Shown: positions 38,960 through 49,709, counted from the stretch's first letter. The stretch is DNA of 64,000 bases from Stakelama pacifica (GCF_004361835.1 NZ_SNWD01000001.1:372001-436000), one strand, 5' to 3'. Notes: a model not told the origin generated them from the letters alone. Numbers and translations: made by a program.

Positions 38960-39476
38960 CGAAACGATTGCCTTCCGTCCCGTTCGCATCGCGGTGCTTA
39001 CCGTATCGGACACCCGAACACCGGAAACCGACAAATCGGGCGATATCCTCGCCGATCGCATCACGAACGCAGGCCATGTCCTTGCCGACCGCCGCATCAC
39101 GCCCGATGACATCGATACCATTGTCGAAGCGCTGCACAGCTGGATCGACGATCCTGCGGTCGATTGCGTCATCACCACCGGCGGCACCGGGGTGACGGGC
39201 CGCGACGTCACCCCCGAAGCGCTGGCCCGCGTCCAGGACAAGGCGATCGAGGGTTTCGGCGAGCTTTTCCGCTGGCTGAGCTATCAGAAGATCGGGACCT
39301 CGACGATCCAGTCGCGCGCCTGTGCCTGTGTCGCGCGCGGCACCTATATTTTCGCGCTGCCCGGCTCGACCGGCGCAGTGAAGGACGGCTGGGACGGCAT
39401 TTTGCGCGACCAACTCGATATCCGGCACAAACCCTGCAATTTCGTCGAACTGATGCCGCGCCTCATCGAACGCTGA
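38949..39476 (+). CDS. moaB: molybdenum cofactor biosynthesis protein MoaB
   Basis: MoaB belongs to the MogA/MoaB family that adenylylates molybdopterin. The 175-residue protein shows [19 protein letters not shown] and the molybdopterin-binding [37 protein letters not shown] closes the core. It uses a GTG start inside the 3' end of slt (11-base overlap), an unusual partner for a cofactor gene. No other molybdopterin genes are in the window. Confidence 0.94.
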   Translation: MSIDETIAFRPVRIAVLTVSDTRTPETDKSGDILADRITNAGHVLADRRITPDDIDTIVEALHSWIDDPAVDCVITTGGTGVTGRDVTPEALARVQDKAIEGFGELFRWLSYQKIGTSTIQSRACACVARGTYIFALPGSTGAVKDGWDGILRDQLDIRHKPCNFVELMPRLIER

Positions 39477-39481
39477 CCGGC

Positions 39482-39823
39482 TCACGCCGCTTCGCTCACC
39501 ATCGCCGCCAGTTCATGGCCGTGCGGGTCACGAAAATGGAAGCGTCGTCCGCCGGGAAAAGCAAAGATCGGCAGCGTAATCGTTCCGCCCGCTTCTTCGA
39601 CTGCCGCCAGCGTCGCCTCCAGATCGCGGACCTCGATCACCGGCAGCAATTGCGCGGTCCAATGCGCGGCATCGCCGTTCAGCCCGATATCGGTGTCGCC
39701 GCTGGTGGTCGCGGCATAATCCGGCCCGAACTCCGAAAAGTCCCAGCCAAAGGCGAACGCATAAAAAGCCTTTGCCTGCGCAATATCGCGCACCGGCAAT
39801 TCGACATAGTTGAACCGTGCCAT
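39482..39823 (-). CDS. VOC (glyoxalase/bleomycin-resistance fold) family protein
   Basis: A 113-residue single-module vicinal-oxygen-chelate protein. The two beta-alpha-beta-beta-beta repeats are marked by FNYVELPVRDIAQAKAFYAFAFGWDFSEF and VIEVRDLEATLAAVEEAGGTITLPIFAFPGGRRFHFRDPHGHELAAM. It ends in the common DPxGHxL motif. The substrate cannot be told; these are often dienelactone-, antibiotic- or methylmalonyl-type enzymes or binding proteins. The ATG at 39823 has GGAGG five bases upstream. Confidence 0.85.
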   Translation of the reverse strand: MARFNYVELPVRDIAQAKAFYAFAFGWDFSEFGPDYAATTSGDTDIGLNGDAAHWTAQLLPVIEVRDLEATLAAVEEAGGTITLPIFAFPGGRRFHFRDPHGHELAAMVSEAA

Positions 39824-39875
39824 GCCACCCTCCAATGTTCTTGAATTGTTCTAATCGGCGATTTACAACATTGCA

Positions 39876-40949
39876 ATGGCAAAAACACGCACCTCGCGCG
39901 GCGCGACGCACAACCGGGAGAGCAGCCGCTTCAATCTGCCCGAGCGTGAGGCGGACGGCGATTGGCTCGATGCGCGGGAGGTTATCGACGGTGCGCCTGC
40001 CCCGATCCGCACGAGCGTGACGATCGAAACGCCGAAAGCGATCCTCACCCGCAACCGCTCGCCAGACATTCCGTTCGATCGCTCGATCAATCCCTATCGC
40101 GGCTGCGAACATGGGTGCATCTATTGTTTCGCCCGCCCTACCCATGCCTATCACGATCTCTCGCCGGGGCTGGATTTCGAAACCCGCCTCTTTGCAAAAC
40201 CCAATGCCGCCGAGCTGCTGCGCACCGAACTTTCGAAGCGCGGCTATGTCCCCCGCCCCATCGCCTTCGGGACCAATACCGACCCGTATCAGCCGATCGA
40301 GCGCGACTGGCAGGTGACGCGATCCTGCATCGAGCTGCTCAGCGCGTGTCGCCATCCCATTACGATCACCACCAAATCGGATCGCGTCACCCGCGATATC
40401 GATCTGCTCGCCCCCATGGCGGCGCAGGGGCTGGCGGCGGTGATGATCTCGGTCACCTCGCTGGACCCGAAAATCGCGATGACGCTGGAGCCGCGCGCGC
40501 CGCATCCCGAACGCCGCCTGGCCGCGGTACGAACGCTCAGCGAGGCGGGAATCCCCACGCAAGTGTCGATCGCGCCGGTCATCCCCTCGATTACCGATCA
40601 CGAAATGGAGCATATCCTCGAACGCGCGGCGGAGGCCGGTGCGCGGGCGGCATCGTTCATCCCGGTGCGCCTGCCCCATGAAGTCGCCCCGCTTTTCCGC
40701 GCATGGCTCGATACGCATTATCCTGACCGAGCGGGCAAGGTCATGGCGATCATCCGGAGCCTGCGCGGCGGGCGCGACAATGATCCCGGTTTCGGTTCGC
40801 GGATGCGCGGACAAGGGCCATGGGCCGATCTGATGCGCGTCCGCTTTCACCGCGCCTGCAACAAGCTCGGCCTTACCGGCGGCGCGCTCAACCTGCGGAC
40901 CGACCTGTTCCGCCCGCCCCCCGGCCCGCAAGGCGACCTATTCGAATGA
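39876..40949 (+). CDS. PA0069-family radical SAM protein
   Basis: A 357-residue radical SAM protein whose cluster motif is CEHGCIYC (CxxxCxxC, near residue 77) in the context RSINPYRGCEHGCIYCFARP. The family resembles spore photoproduct lyase in layout but its reaction is unknown. Later conserved stretches include GTNTDPYQPIE and TITTKSDRVTRDIDLL. It is on the plus strand, divergent from the VOC gene across 52 bases, and is followed by the M1 aminopeptidase 74 bases later. Confidence 0.88.
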   Translation: MAKTRTSRGATHNRESSRFNLPEREADGDWLDAREVIDGAPAPIRTSVTIETPKAILTRNRSPDIPFDRSINPYRGCEHGCIYCFARPTHAYHDLSPGLDFETRLFAKPNAAELLRTELSKRGYVPRPIAFGTNTDPYQPIERDWQVTRSCIELLSACRHPITITTKSDRVTRDIDLLAPMAAQGLAAVMISVTSLDPKIAMTLEPRAPHPERRLAAVRTLSEAGIPTQVSIAPVIPSITDHEMEHILERAAEAGARAASFIPVRLPHEVAPLFRAWLDTHYPDRAGKVMAIIRSLRGGRDNDPGFGSRMRGQGPWADLMRVRFHRACNKLGLTGGALNLRTDLFRPPPGPQGDLFE

Positions 40950-41023
40950 TACACCGTTGCTAGGGCGCGACGAACCGCTTAAGCAACATTTTATTACAAA
41001 GCGATTTTCCGGGAGTTCCGATT

Positions 41024-43663
41024 TTGCGAAAGCTGCTGCTGCTTGCCGCCTCCGCCCTTGTCATGCCCTCGCTCGCGATGGCGCAGGACAGCAATCTGCC
41101 CACCGGCAAGCTGCCCGATACGGCAACGCCGCAGGCTTATCGCCTCGCCCTCACCGTGCTCCCCTCGCGCGACCGCTTCACCGGCCATGCAGAGATCGAT
41201 GTCACGCTGAACAAAGCCGCAGACATGGTCTATATGCACGGCCGCGACCTCGCCGTGACCAGCGCGAGCGCGGTTGTCGGCGGCAAGACCTTCCCGGTTA
41301 CGTTCAAACAGCTCAACCCGCTCGGGCTTGCCCGGCTCGATTTCGGGCGTCAGGTTCCTGCGGGCAAGGTGACGCTGAAATTCGACTATAGCGCGCCCTT
41401 CGCCGATGGCCCGGCGGGCATGTATCATATTCAGGTCGGCGACAAATGGTATAGCTGGACTCAGTTCGAATCGATCGACGCCCGCGCCGCTTTCCCCTCG
41501 TTCGACGAGCCGGGGTATAAGACGCCCTTCACCGTATCGCTGACCACGCAGCCGGGTTTTGAGGCGGTGAGCAACGCACCCGAAACCGGCACGGAAAAAC
41601 ATGGCGATCTCGTTACCCATATTTTTGCGCCGACCAAGCCGCTTCCCACCTATCTGATGGCGTTCGTCGTCGGCCCCTTCGCTACCGTCGCGACCGAGGC
41701 AGCGCCGACCGAATATCGCGAGGAACCGCTCCCCATCCGCATCGTCGCCACGCAGGCAAATGCCGATAGGATGGAATTTGCGAAGGAAAATTCCGGCCCG
41801 ATCGTCGACCTGCTCGAAAAATATTTCGGCGAACGCTTCCCCTTCCCCAAGCTCGATCAGATCGGTTCGCCGATCATGCCCGGCGCGATGGAAAATGCCG
41901 GCGCGGATATTTACGGCGACGGCATCCTGCTTCTCGACCAGAATCCGACGACCAGCGACAAGCAGGAATTCGGCATGGTCGTGGCGCATGAATTGTCGCA
42001 CCAATGGTTCGGCGATCTCGTCACTCCGGCATGGTGGGACGATATCTGGCTGAACGAAAGCTTCGCCAACTGGATGGGCTATCGCATCGGCAATGAATGG
42101 CGGCCCGACCTCAATATCGGCACCAACGCCATTGGCGAAGCCTTCGACGCGATGGAGCTCGATTCGCTCAAAGCGGGGCGTCCGATCCATGAAAAGATCA
42201 CCTCGGACAAGGATATTAACGGCGCGTTCGACGCAATCACGTATGGCAAGGGCGGTCAGGTCGTGGCGATGATCGCTGCCTATATGGGCGATGAAGCCTT
42301 TCAGAAGGGCGTTCGCCTGCATCTGAAACGCCATGCCTATGGCAATGCCTCGACCGATCAGTTCTTCCAGTCGCTGGCCGATGCATCAGGCGATCCGCGC
42401 GTTCTCGGCGCGATGAAGAGCTTTGTCGATCAGCAGGGCGTGCCGGTCGTCACTTTCGCCCATGCCGGAAACGGCGACGGCTATACGGTGACGCAGGACC
42501 GCTATCATTATCTCGGCACCCAGGTTGCGCCGACCATGTGGTCGATCCCGCTCTGCGTTCGTCATGGTGAAGATCGCAACTGCACGCTGCTCGCTGACAA
42601 GAGCGCGACGATTCCCGAACCCGGGAAGGGCGCGATCATGCCAAATGCAGGCGGTACCGGGTATTACCGTTTCGACCTGCCGAAGGATGACTGGCAGACG
42701 CTGATCGTCGCTGCTCCCTCCCTGCCGGCCGGCGAAGCACTGGCGATGGACGATAGCCTGTGGGCGCGGTTTCAGGCGGGCAAGGGCGATCCGATGGAGC
42801 TGATCGCCGCGACCAGAGCGATGGCAGGCAACAGCGATTCCAACGCGGCCGTCGATAATGCCGGTCGCTGGGGCTATCTGGTTGGCCATGACGTGCTCCC
42901 TGACAGCGCGACCGCCAATTATCGCGCGATGATCGGCGCGATCTACGGTCCGATGCTGGCAAAGCTTGGCTTCGACCCTGCCGGAGAGACGGGCGACAAT
43001 GATCCCGACCGGCAAAAGCTGCGTCGCTCGGTGGTCGGCCTGATGGCAGGCGGCGCGAAGGACGCTGCCGTACGCGGCAAACTCGCCGGGGCGGCAAAGG
43101 CATATCTGGCGGGCAACAAAGATGCGATCAGCCCCGCTTATCTCGGCCTGGGGCTCGGCATTCTGGTCGATCAAGGCGATCTCCCCTTCGCCCAGCAGCT
43201 TGCCGAAAAAGCGCTGTCGAGCGAGGATGCAGGCTTCCGTTCCGCCGCACTGGGCGCGATCGCGGGGTCGGGCAAGGCGGATGTCGCCAACTGGCTGCTC
43301 AACGATTTTCAGGACAAACGCCTGCGCCGGAATGAGCAGTTCGGCTTCCTCTACGGTCTCGCCGCCAATTCGGACACGCGGCAACTGGCCTATGACTATG
43401 TCTTCGCCAATTTCGACAAGATCGCGGGCAGTGCGGGCATTTTCCTCGGCTCGCGCCTGCCTGCTTTGTTCAATCGCAGCTGCTCGGCGGCGGAGGCGGA
43501 CCGGCTCGACAAGGTGATGCGGCCCAAGATCGCCGAGGCGGAGGTCGGCATGCTCGGCTTCGACCGCACGGTGGAGGAAATCCGCACCTGCGCCAATCTG
43601 AAAGCAGCACGCGGCACTGAACTCGCCGCCGCGCTCAAGACCTCCTATCCGGCGAAGCAGTAA
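41024..43663 (+). CDS. M1-family metallo-aminopeptidase, exported
   Basis: An 879-residue zinc aminopeptidase. It starts with TTG at 41024 (GGGAG 8 bases upstream) and a signal peptide (MRKLLLLAASALVMPSLAMA). The exopeptidase motif GAMENAGA and the zinc site HELSHQWFGDLV with WLNESFANWMGY are intact. A C-terminal ERAP1-like helical domain fills the last 330 residues. Unlike cytosolic PepN it is predicted to be periplasmic or secreted. A strong hairpin lies just after the stop. Confidence 0.93.
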   Translation: MRKLLLLAASALVMPSLAMAQDSNLPTGKLPDTATPQAYRLALTVLPSRDRFTGHAEIDVTLNKAADMVYMHGRDLAVTSASAVVGGKTFPVTFKQLNPLGLARLDFGRQVPAGKVTLKFDYSAPFADGPAGMYHIQVGDKWYSWTQFESIDARAAFPSFDEPGYKTPFTVSLTTQPGFEAVSNAPETGTEKHGDLVTHIFAPTKPLPTYLMAFVVGPFATVATEAAPTEYREEPLPIRIVATQANADRMEFAKENSGPIVDLLEKYFGERFPFPKLDQIGSPIMPGAMENAGADIYGDGILLLDQNPTTSDKQEFGMVVAHELSHQWFGDLVTPAWWDDIWLNESFANWMGYRIGNEWRPDLNIGTNAIGEAFDAMELDSLKAGRPIHEKITSDKDINGAFDAITYGKGGQVVAMIAAYMGDEAFQKGVRLHLKRHAYGNASTDQFFQSLADASGDPRVLGAMKSFVDQQGVPVVTFAHAGNGDGYTVTQDRYHYLGTQVAPTMWSIPLCVRHGEDRNCTLLADKSATIPEPGKGAIMPNAGGTGYYRFDLPKDDWQTLIVAAPSLPAGEALAMDDSLWARFQAGKGDPMELIAATRAMAGNSDSNAAVDNAGRWGYLVGHDVLPDSATANYRAMIGAIYGPMLAKLGFDPAGETGDNDPDRQKLRRSVVGLMAGGAKDAAVRGKLAGAAKAYLAGNKDAISPAYLGLGLGILVDQGDLPFAQQLAEKALSSEDAGFRSAALGAIAGSGKADVANWLLNDFQDKRLRRNEQFGFLYGLAANSDTRQLAYDYVFANFDKIAGSAGIFLGSRLPALFNRSCSAAEADRLDKVMRPKIAEAEVGMLGFDRTVEEIRTCANLKAARGTELAAALKTSYPAKQ

Positions 43664-43671
43664 GAAAGGAT

Positions 43672-43703
43672 CGGCGGCGATAAAGAATTGTCGCCGCCGG
43701 TTT
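43672..43703 (+). terminator. terminator of the M1 aminopeptidase gene
   Basis: A perfect 9-bp stem (CGGCGGCGA / TCGCCGCCG) with a 10-base loop starts 8 bases after the stop codon and is followed by GTTTGG. The short T-run makes it a moderate intrinsic terminator. Confidence 0.65.
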
Positions 43704-43725
43704 GGCGCACGGACCTGCGCCCGAT

Positions 43726-43815
43726 CGTCATTGCGAGCCCCGAAGGGGCGCGGCAATCCAGAACGGGGTGCACATCGCCCTGGATCGCTTCGTCGCTACG
43801 CTTCTCGCGATGACG
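43726..43815. repeat. intergenic palindromic repeat element, 90 bases
   Basis: The left arm begins CGTCATTGCGAGCCCCGAAG and the right arm ends CTTCTCGCGATGACG. Reverse-complementing the right arm gives an imperfect match over about 37 bases, meeting at AATCCAG / CTGGATCGC. The element can fold into one long hairpin and has no reading frame. It belongs to the same family as the element at 20530-20737. Such CGTCATTGCGAG elements are scattered between genes in many alphaproteobacteria. It sits in the 188-base gap between convergent genes. Confidence 0.8.
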
Positions 43816-43851
43816 GTCCTGGAGGTCGATCCGGGTTATTGCAGGTTGGTA

Positions 43852-45450
43852 TCACCCGGTCGCGAGCTTGTGATCCTTATACTTCGCCCGGATCGCGGTC
43901 TTCAACAGCTTCCCCGTCGCAGTGTGCGGCAATTCATCGACGAACAGGATTTCGTCGGGCAACCACCATTTGGCGACATGCTCACTCAGATAATCGAGAA
44001 TGGCGTCAGCCGTCACCTCGCTCCCCTCGGCGCGCACGACCAGCAATAGCGGCCGCTCCTCCCATTTGGGGTGATGCACCCCGATCGCCGCTGCTTCCGC
44101 GACCCCGGGACAGCCGACCGCAGCATTTTCCAGATCGACCGAGCTGATCCATTCGCCGCCCGATTTGATGACGTCCTTTGCTCGGTCGGTAATCTGCATG
44201 CTGTTATCGGGATGGATGACCGCGACATCGCCGGTATCGAACCAGCCGTCCCGGTTCACCGCATCGCCGCTCTCATCCTTGAAATAGCGCTGCACGACCC
44301 AGGGACCGCGCACCTCCAGCCGCCCCGATGTCTCACCGTCGCGCGGCAGCACCTTCCCTTCCTCATCGACGATCCGCATCTCGATACCGAAGGGCGCGCT
44401 TCCTTGCCGCACGCTATGGTCGAGCCGCTGCTCCAGCGTCATCTCGTCCCATTCGACCGGCAGCGCACCGATCGTGCCGATGGGTGAGGTTTCGGTCATG
44501 CCCCAGGCATGGTTGACCCTGACGCCCATCTTCATGATCCGCTCGATCATCGAACGCGGTGCCGCCGAGCCGCCGATCGTTACCAGTTTGAGGTGCTCGG
44601 GGGTCTGGCCGGTCTTGTCGATATGCTGGAACATCGCGAACCATACGGTGGGTACGCCGGCGGAATGCGTGACCTTTTCCCGGTTCATCAATTCACAGAG
44701 CACCGCAGGGTCGTTCACCGCCGAGAATACGAATTTCAACCCGACCATCGGCGCGCAGAACGGCAGCCCCCATCCCACCGCATGGAACATCGGCACGATC
44801 GGAAGCGCGACCGACCGGGTCGAAAGGTCGAACACCGACGGCTGTATCTCGGCCATGGCGTGGATCATCGAAGAGCGGTGGCTATAGACCACGCCCTTGG
44901 GATCGCCGGTCGTGCCGCTGGTATAGCAGAGCATGCACGGTTCGCGCTCATCGCCCTCGACCCAGCGATAATCGCCATCCTCGCGCGCGATTACATCCTC
45001 GAATCCCTCGTCGCCGGGGGCGGGATCATAGCAGATATAGTGCTCGATCGTTTTCCATTGCGGCTTCAGCCGCTCGACGATCGGCTCGAACGCCTTGTCG
45101 TAGAGCAGTACCTTATCTTCGGCATGGTTGGCGATATAGACGAGCTGATCGTCGAACAGCCGGGGATTGATCGTATGGATCAGGCCGCCCGCACCGATCG
45201 CGCCATACCATGTCACCAGATGGCGATGATGGTTCATGGCAAGCGATGCCACACGGTCGCCCTTGCGAACTCCCATTCGCTCCAGCGCCTGCGCCAGACG
45301 GCGGGCGTCGTGCACAATCGCTGCCCAGCTGGTGCGCGTTTCGCTGCCGTCGGCCCAGCGGGTCACAATCTCCCGCGTACCATGTTCGCGCTCCGCATGC
45401 TCCAGCGCACGCGGAACCCGCAGTTCAAACTCCTGCATTCCTCCAAACAT
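43852..45450 (-). CDS. medium/long-chain acyl-CoA ligase (AMP-forming)
   Basis: A 532-residue ANL-superfamily enzyme that activates fatty acids to acyl-CoA through an acyl-adenylate. The P-loop motif [18 protein letters not shown] is near residue 178. The adenylate motif [16 protein letters not shown], the hinge [15 protein letters not shown] and a C-terminal [14 protein letters not shown] with the catalytic Lys are all present. It resembles AlkK-type enzymes. It is encoded 18 bases downstream of dnaE on the same strand, with no functional link evident. Confidence 0.92.
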   Translation of the reverse strand: MFGGMQEFELRVPRALEHAEREHGTREIVTRWADGSETRTSWAAIVHDARRLAQALERMGVRKGDRVASLAMNHHRHLVTWYGAIGAGGLIHTINPRLFDDQLVYIANHAEDKVLLYDKAFEPIVERLKPQWKTIEHYICYDPAPGDEGFEDVIAREDGDYRWVEGDEREPCMLCYTSGTTGDPKGVVYSHRSSMIHAMAEIQPSVFDLSTRSVALPIVPMFHAVGWGLPFCAPMVGLKFVFSAVNDPAVLCELMNREKVTHSAGVPTVWFAMFQHIDKTGQTPEHLKLVTIGGSAAPRSMIERIMKMGVRVNHAWGMTETSPIGTIGALPVEWDEMTLEQRLDHSVRQGSAPFGIEMRIVDEEGKVLPRDGETSGRLEVRGPWVVQRYFKDESGDAVNRDGWFDTGDVAVIHPDNSMQITDRAKDVIKSGGEWISSVDLENAAVGCPGVAEAAAIGVHHPKWEERPLLLVVRAEGSEVTADAILDYLSEHVAKWWLPDEILFVDELPHTATGKLLKTAIRAKYKDHKLATG

Positions 45451-45468
45451 CGCACTCTCCCACGATCG

Positions 45469-48400
45469 TTAACCGACCGCGGCGAGCTTCGGCGGGTCGG
45501 CCGCTTTTAATTCTGATCGAATGACACCCTGCATATTCCCGATGGCGGCGGCAAGCTCGTCGTCGAGACGGAAGTCGCGCCCCGCAACGACGATCGCCTC
45601 GCCACCCTCCTTCAATCCGAGTTGCAACCGCACCTCACCGCGCCCGCCGCGCTTATCCGCGAGCAGCCGGCCCAGCGCCGCCACCGCCGACGCATCGGCA
45701 AGTTCGAGATCGAGAACCAGCCGCGCCATATTGGCGAGCGTTTCGAACGGCTGAACGCGCTTGATCGTCACGCGCGGCGTCTCCTCGCCCGGGCGCCGGT
45801 CGAGTTCGACGGTGAGCAGGCCGCACCCGCCCTCGCGCGCGGCCTCTTCCAGATCGGCCGCCGCGCTGTCCTCGAAACAGGTGGCGATACACTGGCCCGT
45901 CGCGTCGGAGATCGTCGCCATCATATAGCGCCGCCCGCGCGCCGAAGTGCGCCAGCGCGCATCCTCGATCAGTGCGGCGAGCGTCGATCCCGCGCGTGCG
46001 CCTTCCGCAATTTCCACCTCTCCCAGCGCTGCAATCGCTCGCGCCTGATGGCTTTTGGCAAGGTGCGAATAGCGATCGAGCGGGTGCGAAGAGAAATAGA
46101 AGCCGAACGCATCCTTTTCCGCCGCAATCCGCTCGACCAGCGACCAGTGCGCGCTGTCCGGCAGCTTGATATCGGGCTCGGAAGCGCCGTCATCGCCGAA
46201 CAGGCCGCCCTGCCCGCTGCTGCGCTGATGCGCAGTGCGCTGCGCCACGGCGAGCAGCGTTTCGGCGGCGGCATGCACCCCTGCCCGCTGATCGACGATC
46301 GAATCGAACGCGCCCGCTGCGGCAAGCGTTTCGAGCTGCCGCTTGTTCAGCAGCCGCGGATCGACCCGCCGGGCGAAATCGTCGAGAGACTGGAAACGCC
46401 CCTTCTCGCTGCGTTCCTCGACCAGCAACTCCATCGCCCGCTCGCCCACACCCTTCAGCGCCGCGAGCGCATAGCGAACCGCCAGACCTTCGCCATGTTG
46501 CTGCACGTCGAAATCAGCGCCGCTGGCATTAATGTCGGGTGGCAGGCACGTCACGTCGAGCCGCTTCATATCCTCGACAAAGATCGCCAGCTTGTCGGTC
46601 TGATGCATGTCATAGCTCATCGACGCGGCGTAGAATTCGTGGGGATAATGAGCTTTCAGCCATGCCGTCTGATAGGCGAGCAGCGCATAGGCCGCAGCGT
46701 GGCTCTTGTTGAAGCCATAGCCTGCGAACTTGTCGATCAAATCGAACAGCTCGTTCGCCTTGGCCTCGGGAATGTCGTGATGTTCCTTACAGCCCGCGAC
46801 GAAGATCGCGCGCTGCTGATCCATCTCCTCCTGCTTCTTCTTACCCATCGCACGGCGCAGAAGGTCAGCGCCGCCAAGGCTGTATCCCGCAAGCACCTGC
46901 GCTGCCTGCATCACCTGTTCCTGATAGACGAAAATCCCGTACGTCTCTTTCAGGATCGGTTCGAGCAGCTCGTGCGGATATTCGACCTTTTCGCGCCCGT
47001 TCTTACGTGCACCGAACAGCGGAATATTATCCATCGGGCCGGGACGATAGAGCGACACGAGCGCGATGATGTCACCGAAATTAGTGGGACGTACCGCCGA
47101 CAGCGTGCGACGCATCCCCTCCGATTCCAGCTGGAATACGCCGACCGTGTCACCGCGCTGGAGCAGGTCATACACGCCGCTATCGTCCCAGCTCAGCGTT
47201 TCGAGATCGACCTCGACCCCGCGTTTTTTCAGCAACCGAACCGCCTCATGCAGCACCGACAGCGTTTTGAGGCCAAGAAAGTCGAACTTCACCAACCCGG
47301 CCGTTTCGACATATTTCATGTCGAACTGGGTAACCGGCATGTCCGACCGCGGATCGCGATAGAGCGGGACGAGCTTGCTGAGCGGCCGGTCGCCGATCAC
47401 CACGCCCGCCGCATGGGTCGAGCTGTGGCGCGGCAACCCCTCCAGCTTCATGGCGAGATCGAGCAGATAGCGAACGTCATTATCGTTCTGATATTCGCTG
47501 TGCAGCTCCGAAACGCCGTTCAGCGCACGCTCCAGCGTCCAGGGATCGGCGGGAAGGTTCGGCACCAGCTTGGCTAGCCGGTCGACCTGACCATAGCTCA
47601 TCTGCAACACGCGGCCTGTGTCCTTCAGCACCGCGCGCGCTTTCAGCTTACCGAAGGTGATGATCTGCGCGACATGGTCGCGGCCATATTTGTCCTGAAC
47701 GTAGCGGATGACTTCGCCGCGCCGCGTTTCGCAGAAATCGATATCGAAGTCGGGCATCGAAACGCGTTCCGGGTTCAGAAAGCGTTCGAACAGCAGATTG
47801 AGCTCGATCGGATCGAGATCGGTGATGGTCAGCGCCCAAGCAACAAGCGACCCAGCGCCCGATCCGCGCCCCGGTCCCACCGGAATATCATGCGATTTGG
47901 CCCATTGGATGAAGTCGGCAACGATCAGGAAATAGCCCGGAAACCCCATTTGAATGATGATGCCGAGCTCATATTCCAGCCGCTCGAAATAGCGCGCGCG
48001 CGTTTCTTCGTCGCTGATCTCCAGCTTGGCGAGCCGCGCCTCCAGCCCCTTGACGGCCTCGGCGCGGAGCATCGCCTCCTCGCCCTCGCGATCACCGGCA
48101 AGGCTGGGCAAAATTGGGGCACGCTTCGGTGCCGCCACGGCGCAGCGCTGCGCCACGACGAGCGTATTGGCGAGCGCTTCGGGAAGATCGGCGAACAGCC
48201 TCTCCATCTCCGCGGCGGGCTTCATCCACGCATCGGGCGAAGAGCGCGGACGATCGCCGCTCGCGACATAGGTCGAATTGGCGATACACAACATCGCGTC
48301 ATGTGCTTCGTGAAACGCCGCTTCGTCGAAGCAACACGGATTGGTCGCGACGATCGGAAGGTTTCGATCGAACGCCAGATCGATCAGATCGGGCTCGGCG

Positions 48401-48951
48401 CGCATCTCGACCTCATCCCCACGCCGGGTAAGCTCGATATAGAGCCGGTCGCCGAACAGGCCCTGCAAACGGTCGGTGTAACGAAGCGCGGCATCGCGCT
48501 GCTCTTCGGCAAATAACCGCGCCAGCGCGCCCTCGGCACCGGCGGTAAGCGCGATCAGGCCGTCGGTTCGTCCTTTCAGGGCGTCCACGGTGACATGGGC
48601 AGGCCATTCGATCGGGCGGTCGAGATGCGCACAGCTCACCAGATGGCACAGATTGTCATAGCCCGTCTGATCCTGCGCATAGAGCGCGATCCAGTCGAGC
48701 ACCGGTTCCAGCCCCTCGGGCGTGTCGGGCCTTGCGACCGACAGCATCGCGCCGATGACCGGCTGCACCCCGCTGGAGAAACAGGCATCGGAATAGGCCA
48801 TGGCAGCATAAAGACCGTTGCGGTCAGTCAGCGCCGCAGCGGGAAAGCCCAGCTCCCGCGCACGCTTCGCAATCGCCTTGGGGTCGATTGCGCCATCGAG
48901 CATGGTGTAGGAAGAGAAAATACGAAGGGGTACGAAACCGGAATGCGCCAT
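45469..48951 (-). CDS. dnaE: DNA polymerase III alpha subunit
   Basis: DnaE is the replicative polymerase. The 1160-residue protein has an N-terminal PHP domain (FVPLRIFSSYTMLDGAIDPKAIAKRA). The palm contains GPGRGSGAGSLVAWALTITDLDP and the catalytic Asp pair in MPDFDIDFCE. The fingers/beta-binding and helix-hairpin-helix region runs around 800-870. A C-terminal OB fold contains RRYMMATISDATGQ. Length and order match DnaE1 rather than the shorter mutasome-associated DnaE2. It lies downstream of lolC-lolD with a 77-base gap holding its promoter. Confidence 0.97.
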   Translation of the reverse strand: MAHSGFVPLRIFSSYTMLDGAIDPKAIAKRARELGFPAAALTDRNGLYAAMAYSDACFSSGVQPVIGAMLSVARPDTPEGLEPVLDWIALYAQDQTGYDNLCHLVSCAHLDRPIEWPAHVTVDALKGRTDGLIALTAGAEGALARLFAEEQRDAALRYTDRLQGLFGDRLYIELTRRGDEVEMRAEPDLIDLAFDRNLPIVATNPCCFDEAAFHEAHDAMLCIANSTYVASGDRPRSSPDAWMKPAAEMERLFADLPEALANTLVVAQRCAVAAPKRAPILPSLAGDREGEEAMLRAEAVKGLEARLAKLEISDEETRARYFERLEYELGIIIQMGFPGYFLIVADFIQWAKSHDIPVGPGRGSGAGSLVAWALTITDLDPIELNLLFERFLNPERVSMPDFDIDFCETRRGEVIRYVQDKYGRDHVAQIITFGKLKARAVLKDTGRVLQMSYGQVDRLAKLVPNLPADPWTLERALNGVSELHSEYQNDNDVRYLLDLAMKLEGLPRHSSTHAAGVVIGDRPLSKLVPLYRDPRSDMPVTQFDMKYVETAGLVKFDFLGLKTLSVLHEAVRLLKKRGVEVDLETLSWDDSGVYDLLQRGDTVGVFQLESEGMRRTLSAVRPTNFGDIIALVSLYRPGPMDNIPLFGARKNGREKVEYPHELLEPILKETYGIFVYQEQVMQAAQVLAGYSLGGADLLRRAMGKKKQEEMDQQRAIFVAGCKEHHDIPEAKANELFDLIDKFAGYGFNKSHAAAYALLAYQTAWLKAHYPHEFYAASMSYDMHQTDKLAIFVEDMKRLDVTCLPPDINASGADFDVQQHGEGLAVRYALAALKGVGERAMELLVEERSEKGRFQSLDDFARRVDPRLLNKRQLETLAAAGAFDSIVDQRAGVHAAAETLLAVAQRTAHQRSSGQGGLFGDDGASEPDIKLPDSAHWSLVERIAAEKDAFGFYFSSHPLDRYSHLAKSHQARAIAALGEVEIAEGARAGSTLAALIEDARWRTSARGRRYMMATISDATGQCIATCFEDSAAADLEEAAREGGCGLLTVELDRRPGEETPRVTIKRVQPFETLANMARLVLDLELADASAVAALGRLLADKRGGRGEVRLQLGLKEGGEAIVVAGRDFRLDDELAAAIGNMQGVIRSELKAADPPKLAAVG

Positions 48952-49028
48952 CGCCGGACTATGGGCGTTTAATCCGATTCGCGAAAGTGGCGCGGCGGCT
49001 GCTTTACCGACACCCCGCGGCTTTTCTC

Positions 49029-49709
49029 TTATTGCTCGACGAGATGACCGTCCTGAAGCCGGACCACCCGGTCCATTCGTCGCGCCAGTCGCTCATTATG
49101 CGTAGCGACCAGCGCCGCCGATCCCTCTTCGCGCACAAGCCGCAAAAATTCGGCGAGCACCACATCGGCGGTCTGTTCGTCGAGATTGCCGGTGGGTTCG
49201 TCGGCCAGCACGATCGCCGGGCGATTGGCAAGCGCTCGGGCAACCGCCACCCGCTGCTGCTCGCCGCCCGACAGCTGATTGGGCCGATGGTCGAGCCGCT
49301 CGGCAAGCCCAAGCGCGGTGAGCAACGCAGTCGCGCGCATCTGCGCCTCAGCGGGAGCGGTGCCGTAGATCAGCTGCGGCAGCAGCACATTTTCATGCGC
49401 GTTGAAATCCGGAAGCAGATGGTGAAACTGATAGACAAAGCCCAGCGCATCGCGCCGCAATTCGGTACGGCCATGGCTGTCGAGCTTCGCCGCCTCTCGC
49501 CCTTTGATGCGGATCGACCCTTCGAACCCGCCTTCCAGCAGCCCGACCGCCTGAAGCAGTGTGGACTTGCCCGAACCCGACGGCCCAAGCAGCGCAACGA
49601 TCTCGCCCGGAGCGATGCTCAGGTCCGCACCGCGCAGCACATGGATCACTGCCTGACCCTGACGGAAGCTGCGTTTCAGCCCGGTGGTGGAAAGAACCGG
49701 CTCATTCAT
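49029..49709 (-). CDS. lolD: lipoprotein-releasing ABC transporter ATPase LolD
   Basis: LolD powers extraction of outer-membrane lipoproteins from the inner membrane. From ATG 49709 it has 226 residues with Walker [13 protein letters not shown], signature [17 protein letters not shown] and Walker [15 protein letters not shown]. It overlaps the permease gene by 8 bases. The longer frame to 49775 lies within that gene. LolD normally serves a LolC/LolE pair; only one permease gene is encoded here. Confidence 0.95.
   Translation of the reverse strand: MNEPVLSTTGLKRSFRQGQAVIHVLRGADLSIAPGEIVALLGPSGSGKSTLLQAVGLLEGGFEGSIRIKGREAAKLDSHGRTELRRDALGFVYQFHHLLPDFNAHENVLLPQLIYGTAPAEAQMRATALLTALGLAERLDHRPNQLSGGEQQRVAVARALANRPAIVLADEPTGNLDEQTADVVLAEFLRLVREEGSAALVATHNERLARRMDRVVRLQDGHLVEQ

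Noticed and set aside
45622..47577. A 651-codon plus-strand frame inside dnaE
   Set aside because: It is an antisense shadow of the replicative polymerase gene with no motif or plausible start.
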